Positions 1-9,607 of a stretch of DNA of 64,000 bases are shown piece after piece (the first letter of the stretch is position 1; the number at the start of each line of letters is the position of its first letter). The stretch covers positions 372,001 through 436,000 of the forward strand of contig NZ_PPXC01000001.1 of NCBI RefSeq assembly GCF_002909445.1, written 5' to 3'. The stretch is from Arthrobacter glacialis. Its GTDB lineage: Bacteria; Actinomycetota; Actinomycetes; Actinomycetales; Micrococcaceae. The notes under the pieces are model-generated. The model was not told the origin of the DNA. It did no database searches and was given only the letters and a program-made list of their open reading frames with translations. A program made the translations under genes and the position numbers.

Positions 1-660
1 GACAACACCTTCGCCACGCCCATCCTGCAAAACCCCATCAGCCTGGGTGCCGCCATGTCCCTGCACAGCGCCACCAAGTACATTGGCGGCCACGGCGATG
101 CCGTGGGTGGTGTCATCGCCTGCAGCGAGAAAACCGCAGAAGCGCTGCGCCGGGTCCGCGCCATCACCGGGGCCATCTTGCACCCGCTGGGAGCGTACTT
201 GCTGCACCGCGGCCTGACCACGCTGCCCATTCGTGTGCGCAGTCAGCAAGAGAGCGCCCGTGTCATTGCCGCCTGGCTGGCCAACCATCCGGCGGTGGAG
301 AAGGTCTATTTCCCGGGGAGCGACGGCGATCCACGGTCCCTGCTGCAGCACCAGATGCGTGGTCCCGGAGCCATGGTTGCGATCACCCTGCGCGGCGGCT
401 TTGACGCGGCCAACCGATTTACCTCGGCCGTGCAACTGTTCACCCATGCGGTTTCGCTGGGCGGCGTGGACTCACTCATCCAGCACCCCGCCGCGCTCAC
501 CCACCGCCCGGTTGCCCCGGAGGCCCGGCCTGGTGCCAACCTTGTCCGCCTCTCGATCGGTCTGGAGGACGTTGCTGACCTCATCGCCGATCTGGACCAG
601 GCGCTCAGCCCGCTGGGGTGCTCCGCGTCGGACCCCCGGGTGGAAGCCGCGGTGCTGTAG
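1..660 (+). CDS. Trans-sulfuration PLP-dependent enzyme, C-terminal part (partial)
   Basis: The reading frame is open from the first base, so the start lies left of the window. The motif SATKYIGGHGD contains the lysine (codon 76-78) that forms the Schiff base with pyridoxal phosphate in the Cys/Met metabolism family (cystathionine gamma-synthase, gamma-lyase and O-acetylhomoserine sulfhydrylase types). Later segments (RGLTTLPIR, SLGGVDSLIQHPA, LVRLSIGLED) are the usual C-terminal substrate-binding and dimer elements of this family. The family acts in the cytosol on sulfur amino acids. The exact reaction cannot be assigned from this portion. No frameshift is seen before the TAG stop. Confidence 0.9.
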   Translation, partial: DNTFATPILQNPISLGAAMSLHSATKYIGGHGDAVGGVIACSEKTAEALRRVRAITGAILHPLGAYLLHRGLTTLPIRVRSQQESARVIAAWLANHPAVEKVYFPGSDGDPRSLLQHQMRGPGAMVAITLRGGFDAANRFTSAVQLFTHAVSLGGVDSLIQHPAALTHRPVAPEARPGANLVRLSIGLEDVADLIADLDQALSPLGCSASDPRVEAAVL

Positions 661-667
661 GGGAAAA

Positions 668-1045
668 ATGGGCATCGCGGTCTGGGACCAGTCCGTCCAC
701 AGCTGGTTCGTGGCCCGGCGCAGTCATGGGGCACCGATCCTCTGGGAAATCGTCACCGCGGTGGTGCTCGCGTACCTGTTGCTTTCGCGCCACAGCACCA
801 CCGTGCTCCGGGCGGTTGCGGTGATTGCCGCCGTCGTGCTGATCCCGGCGGTAGCCATCAGCCGGCTCTACCTGGGCTTTCACTGGTTCAGCGTCGTCAT
901 GGCCTCCGTGGCGCTGGCTGTGGTGATGCTGGGGCGGGTCCTGGCTGTGGACACGTGGCAGCCGCTGCAAAAATACTCCATCGCTGCACGGCGGCCGAAA
1001 GCTGTTCCGGAGCCTGCCCGGCAACTGCCGCAGCCGTCTCCCTGA
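668..1045 (+). pseudogene. Decayed PAP2-family phosphatase (internal deletion)
   Basis: ATG lies 7 bases after the upstream stop, with GGGG just before it. The 125 residues begin like a PAP2 membrane phosphatase (WDQSVHSWFVARR) and contain the C-terminal signature SRLYLGFHW. The middle of the family is missing: there is no KxxxxxxRP and no PSGH motif. The aspartate expected after the histidine is valine (SVV). The join looks like an in-frame loss of roughly 70-80 residues. Hydrophobic segments remain, but the product should have no phosphatase activity. Its 3' end overlaps the convergent GH76 gene by 149 bases, which also suggests decay. It could still be expressed as a small membrane protein. 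Confidence 0.65.
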
Positions 1046-2012
1046 CCATGTCCGACGCCGTTTCCCGGGTTTTCGCCGGCAGCCTCTCCTCGCGCGCGGC
1101 CAGGGCAAGATAGCGGCACAGAATGCCTGTGAAGAGACTGCCGTCGCCGCCTCCCGGCTCCAAGCGAATCCCCTCCCCGGGCGTGCGGAGTTGGCGGGCA
1201 ACCGCGTCAATCAGCCCGGCGGCTTGGTCCAGGTACTCGGGCTGCCCCAGTTCCAGCAGTGCGGCCAGAATGGGGCCCTGGTTGTACGTGTAGATGGTGT
1301 TTTCAACGTCGCGGCCCGTGGCTGATGGGTGGATGCCGTCCACATAGAGCCCCAACTCCGGGTCAAAGAGTTCGCTGCGCAGCCACTCAACAATGCTCCG
1401 GGCCCTATCCACCTCGCCCATCCGGGTGAAGTGGAGTGCGGCGGGACCGTTGGCCGGGGTGTTCTTGAAATCACGTTTGCGGGACCAGTAGATGCCGCCG
1501 CCAAGGACCATGTCATGGGCAAGGTGCAGCTGTTTGTGCAGGGCGCTGACGGCGAACCGGGCCAGCGGTGCGCGGCGGCCCTTAACCTGCAGGTGGAGGT
1601 CGTTGAGCCGCGCGGCTGCCAGCGCCAGCCAGGCCATGTCGTCATAAAAATAGTTGGGAAAGCGCAGAAAGTTGCGGATCATGATGCCGCGCAGCAGGCG
1701 TTGTGCGCGTTGGAGTTCCTTGGCTGCGGCCGCTCCTTTTCCTGTGCTGAGCGCGAGCTGGGCCGCATCGATCATGGCGTCCAGATAGTGGGCCTGCCAC
1801 CAGTAGTTCCAGGGGGATTGCGGGGTTGAACGCCGGCGGCTGGCTACTTGCCCATCACCGGCGGCGTCAACGGCGCCTAGCCAAGTTCCGGGCAGGCCCA
1901 TGAGGCGGTGGCCAAAGCGGGTATTCACGTCCGAGCCGGCTTGTTCGGCGAGCGCCGCCCAGTGGGCGGCTGTGGCCCCGGCCGTGGTGGGCTGGAAGTG
2001 GTTGCCTGTCAT
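897..2012 (-). CDS. Glycoside hydrolase family 76 protein
   Basis: The 371-residue protein contains WNYWWQAHYLDA near residue 70 and the paired aspartates YDDMAW near residue 125. Family 76 endo-alpha-1,6-mannanases use such an Asp-Asp pair within an alpha/alpha barrel. GGGIYW, NGPAALHFTRMG and the NTIYTYNQG segment also fit the family. No signal peptide is visible, so the protein may be cytosolic, unlike most characterised mannanases. The Pro/Ala-rich tail after about residue 345 looks unstructured and overlaps the PAP2 remnant. The substrate is unproven, alpha-mannan being the family default. The gene stands alone, with a weak ribosome site. Confidence 0.8.
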   Translation of the reverse strand: MTGNHFQPTTAGATAAHWAALAEQAGSDVNTRFGHRLMGLPGTWLGAVDAAGDGQVASRRRSTPQSPWNYWWQAHYLDAMIDAAQLALSTGKGAAAAKELQRAQRLLRGIMIRNFLRFPNYFYDDMAWLALAAARLNDLHLQVKGRRAPLARFAVSALHKQLHLAHDMVLGGGIYWSRKRDFKNTPANGPAALHFTRMGEVDRARSIVEWLRSELFDPELGLYVDGIHPSATGRDVENTIYTYNQGPILAALLELGQPEYLDQAAGLIDAVARQLRTPGEGIRLEPGGGDGSLFTGILCRYLALAAREERLPAKTRETASDMVRETAAAVAGQAPEQLSAAVQRWSIFAAAATCPQPGPAPASPQPAPRRP

Positions 2013-2149
2013 GGCACCAAGCGTACTGTTTGGCCGTTCCGAAAAGCTCCGTCACGCGGGTCCGCCACCACAGAATTTCAGTTAGTATTCATTAACGCAA
2101 TCATTTCTGGGCCCGGTTCGCTTCGGGCCAGCCTCAACGAGGAGGATCC

Positions 2150-2929
2150 ATGGAAATTTCACACAATGGCACCGTTGCGCTGATTACTGGCGCTGCGTCC
2201 GGCTTGGGCGAGGCAACGGCGAGGCGGCTGCATGCGGCGGGGGCCGGCGTCGTACTCCTTGACCTGCCAAGCTCGAAAGGCGCAGAACTGGCGGCGGAGC
2301 TGGGGGAGCGGGTCGTGTTTGCCCCGGCCGACGTCACCAATGAGGCGCAGGTTCAGGCCGCGGTGGAGGCTGCCGCGTGGCTCGGGACGCTGCGGGTGGT
2401 GGTCAACTGTGCAGGTATTGCCACCCCCGGCAAGGTGCTGGGGCGCGACGGCGTACTGCCGCTGGAGCAGTTCAGCCGCGTCATCCAAATCAACCTCATA
2501 GGCACGTTCAACGTGGTGCGGCTGGCTGCCGCGGCCATGGCGGCGGCTGAACCGCTGGCCGGAGAGTTCGGCCCCGAGCGCGGCGTCATTGTGAACACGG
2601 CGTCCGTGGCGGCCTTTGACGGGCAGATTGGCCAGCCTGCCTACGCCGCATCCAAGGGGGCGGTGGCGGCCATGACTTTGCCGTTGGCCCGCGAGCTGGC
2701 GCGGTCGCTGATCCGTGTGGTCACCATTGCGCCGGGCATTTTTGAGACTCCCATGCTGGCGGGGCTGCCGCAGGCCGCGCAGGATTCGCTGGGCCAGCAG
2801 GTGCCGCACCCCTCACGCTTGGGCAAGCCCGCCGAGTACGCGGCCCTGGTGGAGCACATTTGCGCCAACGCCATGCTCAACGGCGAGACCATCCGTCTGG
2901 ACGGCGCCATCCGGATGGCACCAAAATGA
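2150..2929 (+). CDS. SDR oxidoreductase, 3-hydroxyacyl-CoA dehydrogenase type 2-like
   Basis: A strong ribosome site (GAGGAGG) precedes the ATG. The Rossmann nucleotide site is TGAASGLG (about residues 13-20). The catalytic set is the serine in NTASVAAF and YAASK (Tyr-x3-Lys). The stretch around these residues, [12 protein letters not shown] and [10 protein letters not shown], is typical of the HSD10 branch, which oxidises 3-hydroxy-2-methylacyl-CoA with NAD. The stop overlaps the start of the acyl-CoA dehydrogenase (ATGA), so the two are co-translated. This suggests a short fatty-acid or branched-chain acyl-CoA oxidation operon. The exact substrate is inferred. Confidence 0.88.
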   Translation: MEISHNGTVALITGAASGLGEATARRLHAAGAGVVLLDLPSSKGAELAAELGERVVFAPADVTNEAQVQAAVEAAAWLGTLRVVVNCAGIATPGKVLGRDGVLPLEQFSRVIQINLIGTFNVVRLAAAAMAAAEPLAGEFGPERGVIVNTASVAAFDGQIGQPAYAASKGAVAAMTLPLARELARSLIRVVTIAPGIFETPMLAGLPQAAQDSLGQQVPHPSRLGKPAEYAALVEHICANAMLNGETIRLDGAIRMAPK

Positions 2930-4143
2930 CATTTTCTCCGGGAGAGCTGCCCGGCGCCGACTTTTACGGTTTTGCGGCGTCGCTGAGTGCTGACGAACAA
3001 GCCAAATTGGCGCAGTTGCGTGTTTTCCTGGCCACTGAAGTGACCCCGCACGCCGTCGGCTGGTGGAACAACGCCGAATTCCCTGCGCAGATTCTGCCCA
3101 AGATTGCCGCCTTGGAGCTGGCAGCACCGGACCGCCGCCGGTTCAGCCACTTGTTCACTGGCCTGGTGGTGGCCGAAATGACGCGGGCGGACACCTCCTT
3201 GGCCACGTTCTTCCTGGTCCACCACGACCTTTTTGTCCAAGCCCTCATCGACTTTGGCACGCCGGAACAAAAGGAGCGGATGCTCCCGGACGCCATTTCC
3301 CTGCGCAGCACCGGCGCCTTTGCCCTGACGGAGCCCGACCATGGCAGCGACGTGGCGGGCGGGATGGTCACCATAGCCCGGCGGGTCATTGACGACTCCG
3401 GGACCCACTGGGTGGTCAACGGCGCCAAACGCTGGATTGGCAATGGCACGTTTTGCGACCGCATGCTGCTCTGGGCCAAGGATGCCGATACCGGGCAGGT
3501 GCGGGGCTTCTTCCTGGACGCCACGCTGCCCGGGGTGACGCGTACCAAGATTGAAAACAAGATTGCCTTGCGGACCGTGCAAAACGCACACATCACCCTG
3601 GTGGACGTGCGCGTTCCGGAACACGACAGACTCGCATCCGTGAATTCATTCGAGGACATCAACAAGCTGCTGCTCAGCTCGCGGATCTCCGTGGCCTGGC
3701 AGGCGGTGGGGCAACAGCTGGCAGCCTTTGACGTGGCCCGGGCCTACGCCGTGGAACGCAAGCAGTTCGGGAAACCGCTCGCTGCCTTCCAGATGATCCA
3801 GGACCAGTTGGTCAAAATGCTGGGCAACGCTACGTCGTCGCTCGCCATGATGGTCCGCATTGCCGCCCTGCAGGACGGTGCGCCCGGATCTACAGGTTCC
3901 GTAGCTTCGGCAGCGGGACCCACCATGGCCCAGGTGGCGCTCGCGAAGGCGCACACCACTGCCGCCATGCGCGAAACCGTGGCCATGGGCCGGTCCATCC
4001 TGGGTGGCAACGGCATTGTCAGCGACTTTGGCATGGCGAAGATCTTCGCCGACGCCGAGGCCATCTACACCTACGAGGGATCGCACCAGATCAACACGCT
4101 CATCGCCGGCCGGGCCATCACAGGCGTATCAGCCATCGTCTAG
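2926..4143 (+). CDS. Acyl-CoA dehydrogenase
   Basis: The start is the ATG inside the ATGA overlap with the SDR gene, giving 405 residues. FAD/substrate motifs are [12 protein letters not shown] and KRWIGNG in the middle domain and [13 protein letters not shown] in the C-terminal helical domain. The ending [10 protein letters not shown] carries the glutamate expected as catalytic base in the glutaryl-CoA dehydrogenase-like branch. It introduces a 2,3-double bond into acyl-CoA and passes electrons to ETF. Coupling to the 3-hydroxyacyl-CoA dehydrogenase supports a beta-oxidation role. Chain specificity cannot be read from sequence. Confidence 0.9.
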   Translation: MTFSPGELPGADFYGFAASLSADEQAKLAQLRVFLATEVTPHAVGWWNNAEFPAQILPKIAALELAAPDRRRFSHLFTGLVVAEMTRADTSLATFFLVHHDLFVQALIDFGTPEQKERMLPDAISLRSTGAFALTEPDHGSDVAGGMVTIARRVIDDSGTHWVVNGAKRWIGNGTFCDRMLLWAKDADTGQVRGFFLDATLPGVTRTKIENKIALRTVQNAHITLVDVRVPEHDRLASVNSFEDINKLLLSSRISVAWQAVGQQLAAFDVARAYAVERKQFGKPLAAFQMIQDQLVKMLGNATSSLAMMVRIAALQDGAPGSTGSVASAAGPTMAQVALAKAHTTAAMRETVAMGRSILGGNGIVSDFGMAKIFADAEAIYTYEGSHQINTLIAGRAITGVSAIV

Positions 4144-4151
4144 CCCTCCTT

Positions 4152-4222
4152 GCAACTAGCCCGCAGAAAACGCCGAAAAACACGTCCAAATCGTGAATTT
4201 TCGGCGTTTTCTGCGGGTCAGT
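4152..4222. repeat. Palindromic intergenic repeat, family A copy 1
   Basis: A long inverted repeat with arms CCGCAGAAAACGCCGAAAA (left) and its complement TTTTCGGCGTTTTCTGCGG (right), flanked by ACTAG-like ends. The same sequence recurs at 9349-9478 and 14210-14282. It sits just after the acyl-CoA dehydrogenase stop and could end transcription from both sides. Confidence 0.75.
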
Positions 4223-4507
4223 TCTGTGGGGCAACGCGCACGAGATGAGCGCTGGTGATGAAGGGCAGTTGCCCAGGGCCTATGCGCAAAGCTGAAATCT
4301 GCGGTGACGCATGACCCCTACAGTGCGCCCCGACTTTGACCATGCGCTTCGCTAGCGGCCAGCACGGCGCAGCTTTGTCACTGGCGCCATGCTGGGTAAC
4401 CGCCCAGCGCATAGCCAAAGTGGCTTCGAGTCATGCGCCATGCCAGCACTCAAGTAGGCGCATAAACTGCCGCCACACCACAGGCACAAGTGGCTGCGCG
4501 GTTTTGC
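4223..4507. other. Gene-free stretch with a large imperfect foldback
   Basis: No convincing gene. The stretch is an imperfect inverted repeat centred near 4377: ACTTTGACCATGCGCT on the left faces ACTTTGGCTATGCGCT when the right side is reversed, and outward blocks (GCGCATGAC, TATGCGC, GGCAGTT) pair in register. ATGCGC-type motifs recur about every 20-30 bases in alternating orientation. Short open frames on both strands here are mirror images of one another and are products of the symmetry. Confidence 0.5.
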
Positions 4508-5308
4508 TTAGCGCAGGTTGCACTCGCCGCCTTCCACGGACACCGGCAAGGTGTTGCCCTCCGACGGCGCCGGGCACGTGCCATAGTCAGTGAACGCGCT
4601 GGGGTAATTGATGGTGCGGTTGAAATCCACCACCACTGAATTATCGGGACGAGGCTTGGTCAGCTCCAGCTTGCGCCAATGCGAGCCGGTAGTGTCCGTG
4701 GCGTCGGCAAACGTGACTATCAGCGAACCCAAGGGGCCTTGTTCCGCGGCCAAGCGGTAGGCGTTGCCGGCAAGGTCAAAAACAACGTCGCCCACCAAGA
4801 CAACCATTCCGGGAACCTCCGGATGCGCCGTCTTGATGGCCGCAGTGCGCGGCGCGCTGTATGGTTCAAACTTTCCGGTGACCACCAGGGCGGGGTCGTA
4901 GTCAAAGACAGGCACAGCCGTGAATTCTGTCAGGGTGGGGGACTGAGGATCGCGGGTGCGGATCATGTACCGGTTGGCCCGCATGCCCAGTTCAACAACA
5001 ACGGATCCGGATTTTACCCACAGGACGGATTCTTCGTCGGACAGCTGGACGGAAATGGTGCCCACCACCGCTTCCCCGCTTTCCATCAGCGTCAGGTGAT
5101 CCTCGGCGCTGGCGGTGAGGAACGCCGTCGTGCCTTCAAAACTCCACAGCCCGGGGAGGTGTTGCAGGGGAGACGGGACCGGCGGCAACCACTGGAAGGA
5201 GGTGAGCGTGAGCCAGCCGTGAGGGGCGGCGAGCGCCGCGTTGCGGCCTTGGCGGAACCGTTCCCAGCGCTGGGTGAGGCGGTCGAGTTCGGTGCTGTGC
5301 GTGCTCAT
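4508..5308 (-). CDS. DUF1684 domain protein
   Basis: The protein has 266 residues and no signal peptide. The family signature near the C terminus is clear: VVDFNRTINYPSAFTDYGTCPAP, followed by N-x-L-x-V-x-x-GE. An N-terminal WR/W-rich helix, HGWLTLTSFQWL, is also typical of DUF1684 proteins, which have a mainly beta fold and no established biochemical activity. The gene stands alone, divergent from the SRPBCC gene, with 86 bases between them. Function is unknown. Confidence 0.8.
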   Translation of the reverse strand: MSTHSTELDRLTQRWERFRQGRNAALAAPHGWLTLTSFQWLPPVPSPLQHLPGLWSFEGTTAFLTASAEDHLTLMESGEAVVGTISVQLSDEESVLWVKSGSVVVELGMRANRYMIRTRDPQSPTLTEFTAVPVFDYDPALVVTGKFEPYSAPRTAAIKTAHPEVPGMVVLVGDVVFDLAGNAYRLAAEQGPLGSLIVTFADATDTTGSHWRKLELTKPRPDNSVVVDFNRTINYPSAFTDYGTCPAPSEGNTLPVSVEGGECNLR

Positions 5309-5394
5309 GGGGCTCCTTGCAAACTGTGGTGTTGCTCTACGGTAGGCACAACCCTTGGGGTCATATTGCTATTCCGGGGTGAAAGAATGGTGCC

Positions 5395-5961
5395 ATGGCT
5401 ACAAACTCACCCAACACAGCGCTGAACAAGGACATGACCCGGTTTGAACTGGGCACTACCGCCCCGCTGGACGCCGAGCGCACCCAACTGACATTGACCC
5501 GGCACTACGCCGTGACGCCCGAGGTGCTGTGGCTCATGCTGACCGATCCGGAAAAGACCCCCCTGTGGTGGGCCAAGGTCCGTGGGAAGGCCAAGACAGG
5601 GTCCTCCTTTGACTTGAAATGGCTCAACGTCAAAGACGAAGGCCACGGGATCGAGACCGACTGGTGGAACGGGCGCGTCATCAACGCTGCAGAGCCGCAC
5701 GTCCTGGAACTCTCCAACTCCATGCACGGGACCATTCGCGTGGAGCTCACCCCCACCGAGACCGGCACACAGATGGTGTTCAGCAACATCATTTCCGTTC
5801 CGGATGAGGTGGTGCTGATGTCCCTGGCCGGATGGCATGTTCACCTGGATCATTTGCAGGAAGCGCTGGAAGGCAAAAGCGTTGACTGGCAGCACTGGTG
5901 GGATGACTTTTTCCCGTGCTGGCAGCAGATCCACGCCCTTTACACGGCGGCCCAGCGCTGA
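5395..5961 (+). CDS. SRPBCC / AHSA1-type START-like domain protein
   Basis: The protein has 188 residues. LTLTRHYAVTPEVLWLMLTDPEKTPLWW is the typical first strand-helix of the Bet v 1-like fold (about residues 31-58), and the end DHLQEALEGKSVDWQHWWDD is the closing long helix. Members bind hydrophobic ligands or act as Hsp90-activator-like domains. No catalytic residues can be assigned. The gene is divergent from the DUF1684 gene and 130 bases before ppc, in the same direction. The ligand is unknown. Confidence 0.8.
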   Translation: MATNSPNTALNKDMTRFELGTTAPLDAERTQLTLTRHYAVTPEVLWLMLTDPEKTPLWWAKVRGKAKTGSSFDLKWLNVKDEGHGIETDWWNGRVINAAEPHVLELSNSMHGTIRVELTPTETGTQMVFSNIISVPDEVVLMSLAGWHVHLDHLQEALEGKSVDWQHWWDDFFPCWQQIHALYTAAQR

Positions 5962-6091
5962 CACTATTTGAGACGGATTGGCTCCGGCGCACCATCCCCA
6001 AGTAGGATCCAAGCGGCCCTGTCTTGGGCCCTACCGTATCCAACGTCGCATACGAGCACCCCAGATTCACAGACCGTAAGGACGCTGACTC

Positions 6092-8911
6092 ATGAGCTCA
6101 GACTTGCAAGCAAACCTGCCGGGCACCTCGCAGGACCCGGAGCAGGACACCGATCTACGCCGCGACGTGCGCCGCGTCAGCACCTTGCTGGGCGAATCGC
6201 TGGTCCGCCAGCACGGCCCCGAGTTGCTCGCCATGGTGGAGCAGGTCCGTCTGCTGACGAAGGAATCCAAGGAAGCTGCCCGCGGCGAAAGCGGCACAGG
6301 CCCTTGGAGTGCCAACGACGTCGCCGTGCAGGTCCGCGAAGTACTCGCCTCCCTGCCGTTGGAGCAGGCAACCGACCTGGTCCGCGCCTTTGCGTTCTAC
6401 TTCCACCTGGCCAACGCCGCCGAGCAGGTGCACCGCGTGCGCAGCCTGCGCAGCCGCGCGGACAAGGACGGCTGGCTCGCCAAGGCCGTCACCGAGATTG
6501 CCGACAAGGCCGGCAAGGACGCGCTGCAAAAGGTTGTCAACGAGCTGGACGTGCGCCCCATTTTCACGGCCCACCCCACCGAAGCATCCAGGCGCTCGGT
6601 GCTGGATAAGATCCGCAAGCTCTCCGACATCCTGTCCACACCCTCCGAGGAAGGCAGCAGCACCCGCGCCCGCCAGGACCGGAAATTGGCTGAGATCATC
6701 GACCAGATGTGGCAGACGGATGAACTGCGCAAGGTCCGCCCCACCCCCTTGGATGAGGCCCGCAACGCTATTTACTACCTGCGCAACATCCTCACCGACG
6801 CCATGCCGGAGGTGCTGACCGAACTCAGTGACCTGCTGGCCGAGCACGGTGTTTCACTGCCTGCCGACGCGGCCCCGCTGCGTTTCGGCACCTGGATCGG
6901 TGGCGACCGCGATGGCAACCCCAACGTCACCCCCGAGGTGACGCGCGACGTGTTGATCCTGCAGAACCAAAACGCCGTGAAGATCTCCCTGGTGCTCATC
7001 GACGAGCTGCTCAGCGTCCTCTCCAACTCCAGCGCCCTGTGTGGTGCTGATGCGGAGCTGACCGATTCCATCGCCACCGATCTGGCGAACCTGCCCCACA
7101 TTGATCCCCGCGTCCTTGAACTCAACGCCGACGAGCCCTACCGCCTCAAGCTCACCTGCATCAAGGCCAAACTGATCAACACGCAAAAGCGCGTGGCCAA
7201 TGACTCCTACCATGAGGTGGGCCGCGATTACAGCGAGACCGCGGAGCTCATTGCCGACCTGGAGTTGCTGGAAGTTTCGCTGCGCAACAATTCTGCGGCG
7301 TTGGTGGCCGACGGCGCCCTCGCCTCGGTGCGCCGGGCCATCTCCTCCTTCGGCCTGCATCTTGCCACCTTGGACATTCGCGAGCACGCAGACTACCACC
7401 ACGACGCCGTCGGGCAGCTCATGGACCGTGTTGGCGAGCTGGGCACACCCTACGCCGAGCTGGACCGTGCTGGGCGCCTGGCCGTGCTGAGCACCGAGCT
7501 GGCCAGCCACCGCCCGCTGTCCGGCCACCCCATCAAGCTCGATGGCATTGCCGACGGCACGTACGACGTCTTCCGTGTAGTCCGCCGCGCCCTGCGCACG
7601 TACGGCCCGGACGTCATCGAAACGTACATTATCTCCATGACCCGCGGCGCCGACGACGTGCTGGCGGCTGCTGTGCTGGGCCGCGAGGCCGGTTTGGTGC
7701 AGCTCACGGGCGATAACCGCTACGCCAAGATCGGCTTTGCCCCGCTGTTGGAAACTGTTGACGAGCTGCGTGCCTCGGCAGAAATTGTCGACCAGCTGCT
7801 CTCCGACCCGTCCTACCGCGAGCTGGTCCGCCTCCGCGGCGACGTGCAGGAAATCATGCTCGGCTACTCGGACTCCAACAAGGAATCCGGCGTCATGACC
7901 AGCCAGTGGGAAATCCACAAGACCCAGCGCAAGCTGCGCGACGTTGCCGTCAAGCACGGCGTGAACGTGCGCATGTTCCACGGCCGCGGCGGCTCCGTTG
8001 GCCGTGGTGGCGGACCCACCTACGACGCCATCCTGGCCCAGCCCAATGGCGTGCTTGAAGGCGCCATCAAGTTCACCGAGCAGGGCGAGGTCATCTCCGA
8101 CAAGTACTCCCTGCCAGAACTGGCCCGTGAAAACCTTGAGCTGTCACTGGCTGCCGTGATGCAGGGTTCGGCCCTGCACCAGGCCCCGCGCCACTCGGAC
8201 GATGACCTGGGCCGCTTCGGCGAAATCATGGAAGTTGTCTCCGACGCAGCCTTTGGCACGTACCGGACCTTGATTGACCATGAGGACCTGCCGGCCTACT
8301 TCCTGGCATCCACACCGGTGGAGCAGCTGGGCTCTTTGAATATTGGTTCACGCCCATCCAAGCGCCCCGACTCGGGCTCCGGCCTGGGCGGATTGCGCGC
8401 CATTCCGTGGGTGTTTGGCTGGACCCAGTCACGCCAGATCGTGCCGGGCTGGTTCGGTGTTGGCTCGGGCCTGAAGGCCGCCCGCGAGGCCGGCCGTGGT
8501 GCTGAGCTGAAGGAAATGCTGGCGCACTGGCACTTCTTCTCCTCCACCATCTCCAACGTGGAAATGACCCTGGCCAAGACGGACATGGACATTGCCGCGC
8601 ACTACGTGGCCACGCTGGTTCCGGAACCGCTGCACCACCTCTTTGCGGCCATTCGCGCCGAGTATGACCTCACGGTTGCAGAAGTTCAGCTGCTTACGGG
8701 CGAGACCGAGCTGCTGGACAACCAGCCGTTGCTCAAGCGCTCACTGAACGTCCGCGACCAGTACCTGGATCCCATTTCCTACCTGCAGGTGGAATTGCTG
8801 CGCCGCGTTCGTGAAGCCGACATCACCAAGGCCGACGTGGACGAGCGCCTGCAACGCGCCATGCTCATCACCATCAACGGAGTGGCCGCCGGCCTGCGCA
8901 ACACCGGCTAA
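6092..8911 (+). CDS. ppc: Phosphoenolpyruvate carboxylase
   Basis: The protein has 939 residues, normal for the bacterial enzyme. [12 protein letters not shown] (158-169) has the catalytic histidine. [10 protein letters not shown] (near 590) and [14 protein letters not shown] (near 628) are the PEP/bicarbonate-site signatures. The C terminus RNTG matches the conserved end, which forms part of the active site in homologues. The enzyme makes oxaloacetate from PEP and bicarbonate to refill the citric acid cycle, as a cytosolic tetramer. The frame is intact throughout, and a strong terminator follows. Confidence 0.98.
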   Translation: MSSDLQANLPGTSQDPEQDTDLRRDVRRVSTLLGESLVRQHGPELLAMVEQVRLLTKESKEAARGESGTGPWSANDVAVQVREVLASLPLEQATDLVRAFAFYFHLANAAEQVHRVRSLRSRADKDGWLAKAVTEIADKAGKDALQKVVNELDVRPIFTAHPTEASRRSVLDKIRKLSDILSTPSEEGSSTRARQDRKLAEIIDQMWQTDELRKVRPTPLDEARNAIYYLRNILTDAMPEVLTELSDLLAEHGVSLPADAAPLRFGTWIGGDRDGNPNVTPEVTRDVLILQNQNAVKISLVLIDELLSVLSNSSALCGADAELTDSIATDLANLPHIDPRVLELNADEPYRLKLTCIKAKLINTQKRVANDSYHEVGRDYSETAELIADLELLEVSLRNNSAALVADGALASVRRAISSFGLHLATLDIREHADYHHDAVGQLMDRVGELGTPYAELDRAGRLAVLSTELASHRPLSGHPIKLDGIADGTYDVFRVVRRALRTYGPDVIETYIISMTRGADDVLAAAVLGREAGLVQLTGDNRYAKIGFAPLLETVDELRASAEIVDQLLSDPSYRELVRLRGDVQEIMLGYSDSNKESGVMTSQWEIHKTQRKLRDVAVKHGVNVRMFHGRGGSVGRGGGPTYDAILAQPNGVLEGAIKFTEQGEVISDKYSLPELARENLELSLAAVMQGSALHQAPRHSDDDLGRFGEIMEVVSDAAFGTYRTLIDHEDLPAYFLASTPVEQLGSLNIGSRPSKRPDSGSGLGGLRAIPWVFGWTQSRQIVPGWFGVGSGLKAAREAGRGAELKEMLAHWHFFSSTISNVEMTLAKTDMDIAAHYVATLVPEPLHHLFAAIRAEYDLTVAEVQLLTGETELLDNQPLLKRSLNVRDQYLDPISYLQVELLRRVREADITKADVDERLQRAMLITINGVAAGLRNTG

Positions 8912-8937
8912 CCTGCACCCGCTCCCACTTTTTTGGG

Positions 8938-9003
8938 AAAAGACGGCGCTTGCGCAAAAAGACACCGCTCCACCGGCGTCCCTTTGCGCAAGCGCCGTCT
9001 TTT
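8938..9003 (+). terminator. Rho-independent terminator after ppc
   Basis: Perfect 21-bp arms (8938-8958 and 8983-9003; AAAAGACGGCGCTTGCGCAAA and complement) around a 24-base loop, followed by a T run. The symmetry allows it to work in both directions. Confidence 0.85.
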
Positions 9004-9036
9004 TTGCGTGGTGCCCCATTCCTCTAGGCTGGAACC

Positions 9037-9342
9037 ATGCCTTCCTTCCGCGCCACCATCCAAATCACCGGCCTGCGCCCGGGCCACGCTCCCGAGGAAG
9101 TCATGGATGTGGCGGTTGCCGCCGTTGGGGCCGCCCATGTGGTGGAGGCCAATCAGCTGGACATTGTGGCCGGAACCCCGCGCATCACGGTGCGTTTCAT
9201 GGTGGAGGCCAGCGAGTACGACGCCGAGAACCAGCTTGCGCGCAACGCTGCGGTTTCCATGGCGCACGGGATCAATACTGTGGCCACCACTGGCGCGCTG
9301 CGCACCGCCCGCCGCTCGGCTGGAAAGTGGCTCCCCCTCTAG
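9037..9342 (+). CDS. Small conserved-type hypothetical protein
   Basis: The product is 101 residues, soluble, with no signal peptide, cysteine cluster or recognised motif. It reads like two beta-alpha units (ATIQITGLRPGHAPEEVMDVAVAAVG and ITVRFMVEAS). Start ATG follows the ppc terminator by about 30 bases. Base composition matches the flanks, so it is probably native. Function is not recognised. Confidence 0.6.
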   Translation: MPSFRATIQITGLRPGHAPEEVMDVAVAAVGAAHVVEANQLDIVAGTPRITVRFMVEASEYDAENQLARNAAVSMAHGINTVATTGALRTARRSAGKWLPL

Positions 9343-9348
9343 TTCAAT

Positions 9349-9478
9349 GCAACTAGCCCTCCCCGCGCCCTCCCTGCCCTCGCAAGCTCGGCCAGGGAAC
9401 CCTCGGGCGCGGGGGCCCACCAAACGCCGAAAAATCTATAAAAAACGCCATTTTTCGCCGTTTTCTGCGGGCTAGTTT
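9349..9478. repeat. Family A palindromic repeat copy 2, interrupted
   Basis: The left end (GCAACTAGCCC, 9349-9359) and right arm (TTTTCTGCGGGCTAGTTT, ending 9478) match family A. The left arm is split by a 62-base family B element at 9360-9421, which replaces the GCAGA seen in the other copies. Confidence 0.65.
9360..9421. repeat. Palindromic intergenic repeat, family B copy 1
   Basis: It carries the core CTCGCAAGCTCG, then GGG, CCCTCGGG and GGGGGCCCA, with C-rich and G-rich ends that pair. The same core and spacing occur twice in tandem at 56495-56606. It sits inside a family A repeat. Confidence 0.65.
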
Positions 9479-9607
9479 GACATGTGACGCGGATCACGTG
9501 AAATTCACCGTGAGGATTTCGTCACTCGGTACGCCTTATCCATGTAGGCGCCGCCAGGCACCGAGTTTGAAGCAATCCAAACACGAAGAATTTCTGGAGT
9601 GATTATT

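Noticed and set aside
6155-7981. Long antisense frames within ppc, up to 375 residues
   Set aside because: High GC at third positions leaves antisense frames open; the sense strand has the complete enzyme.
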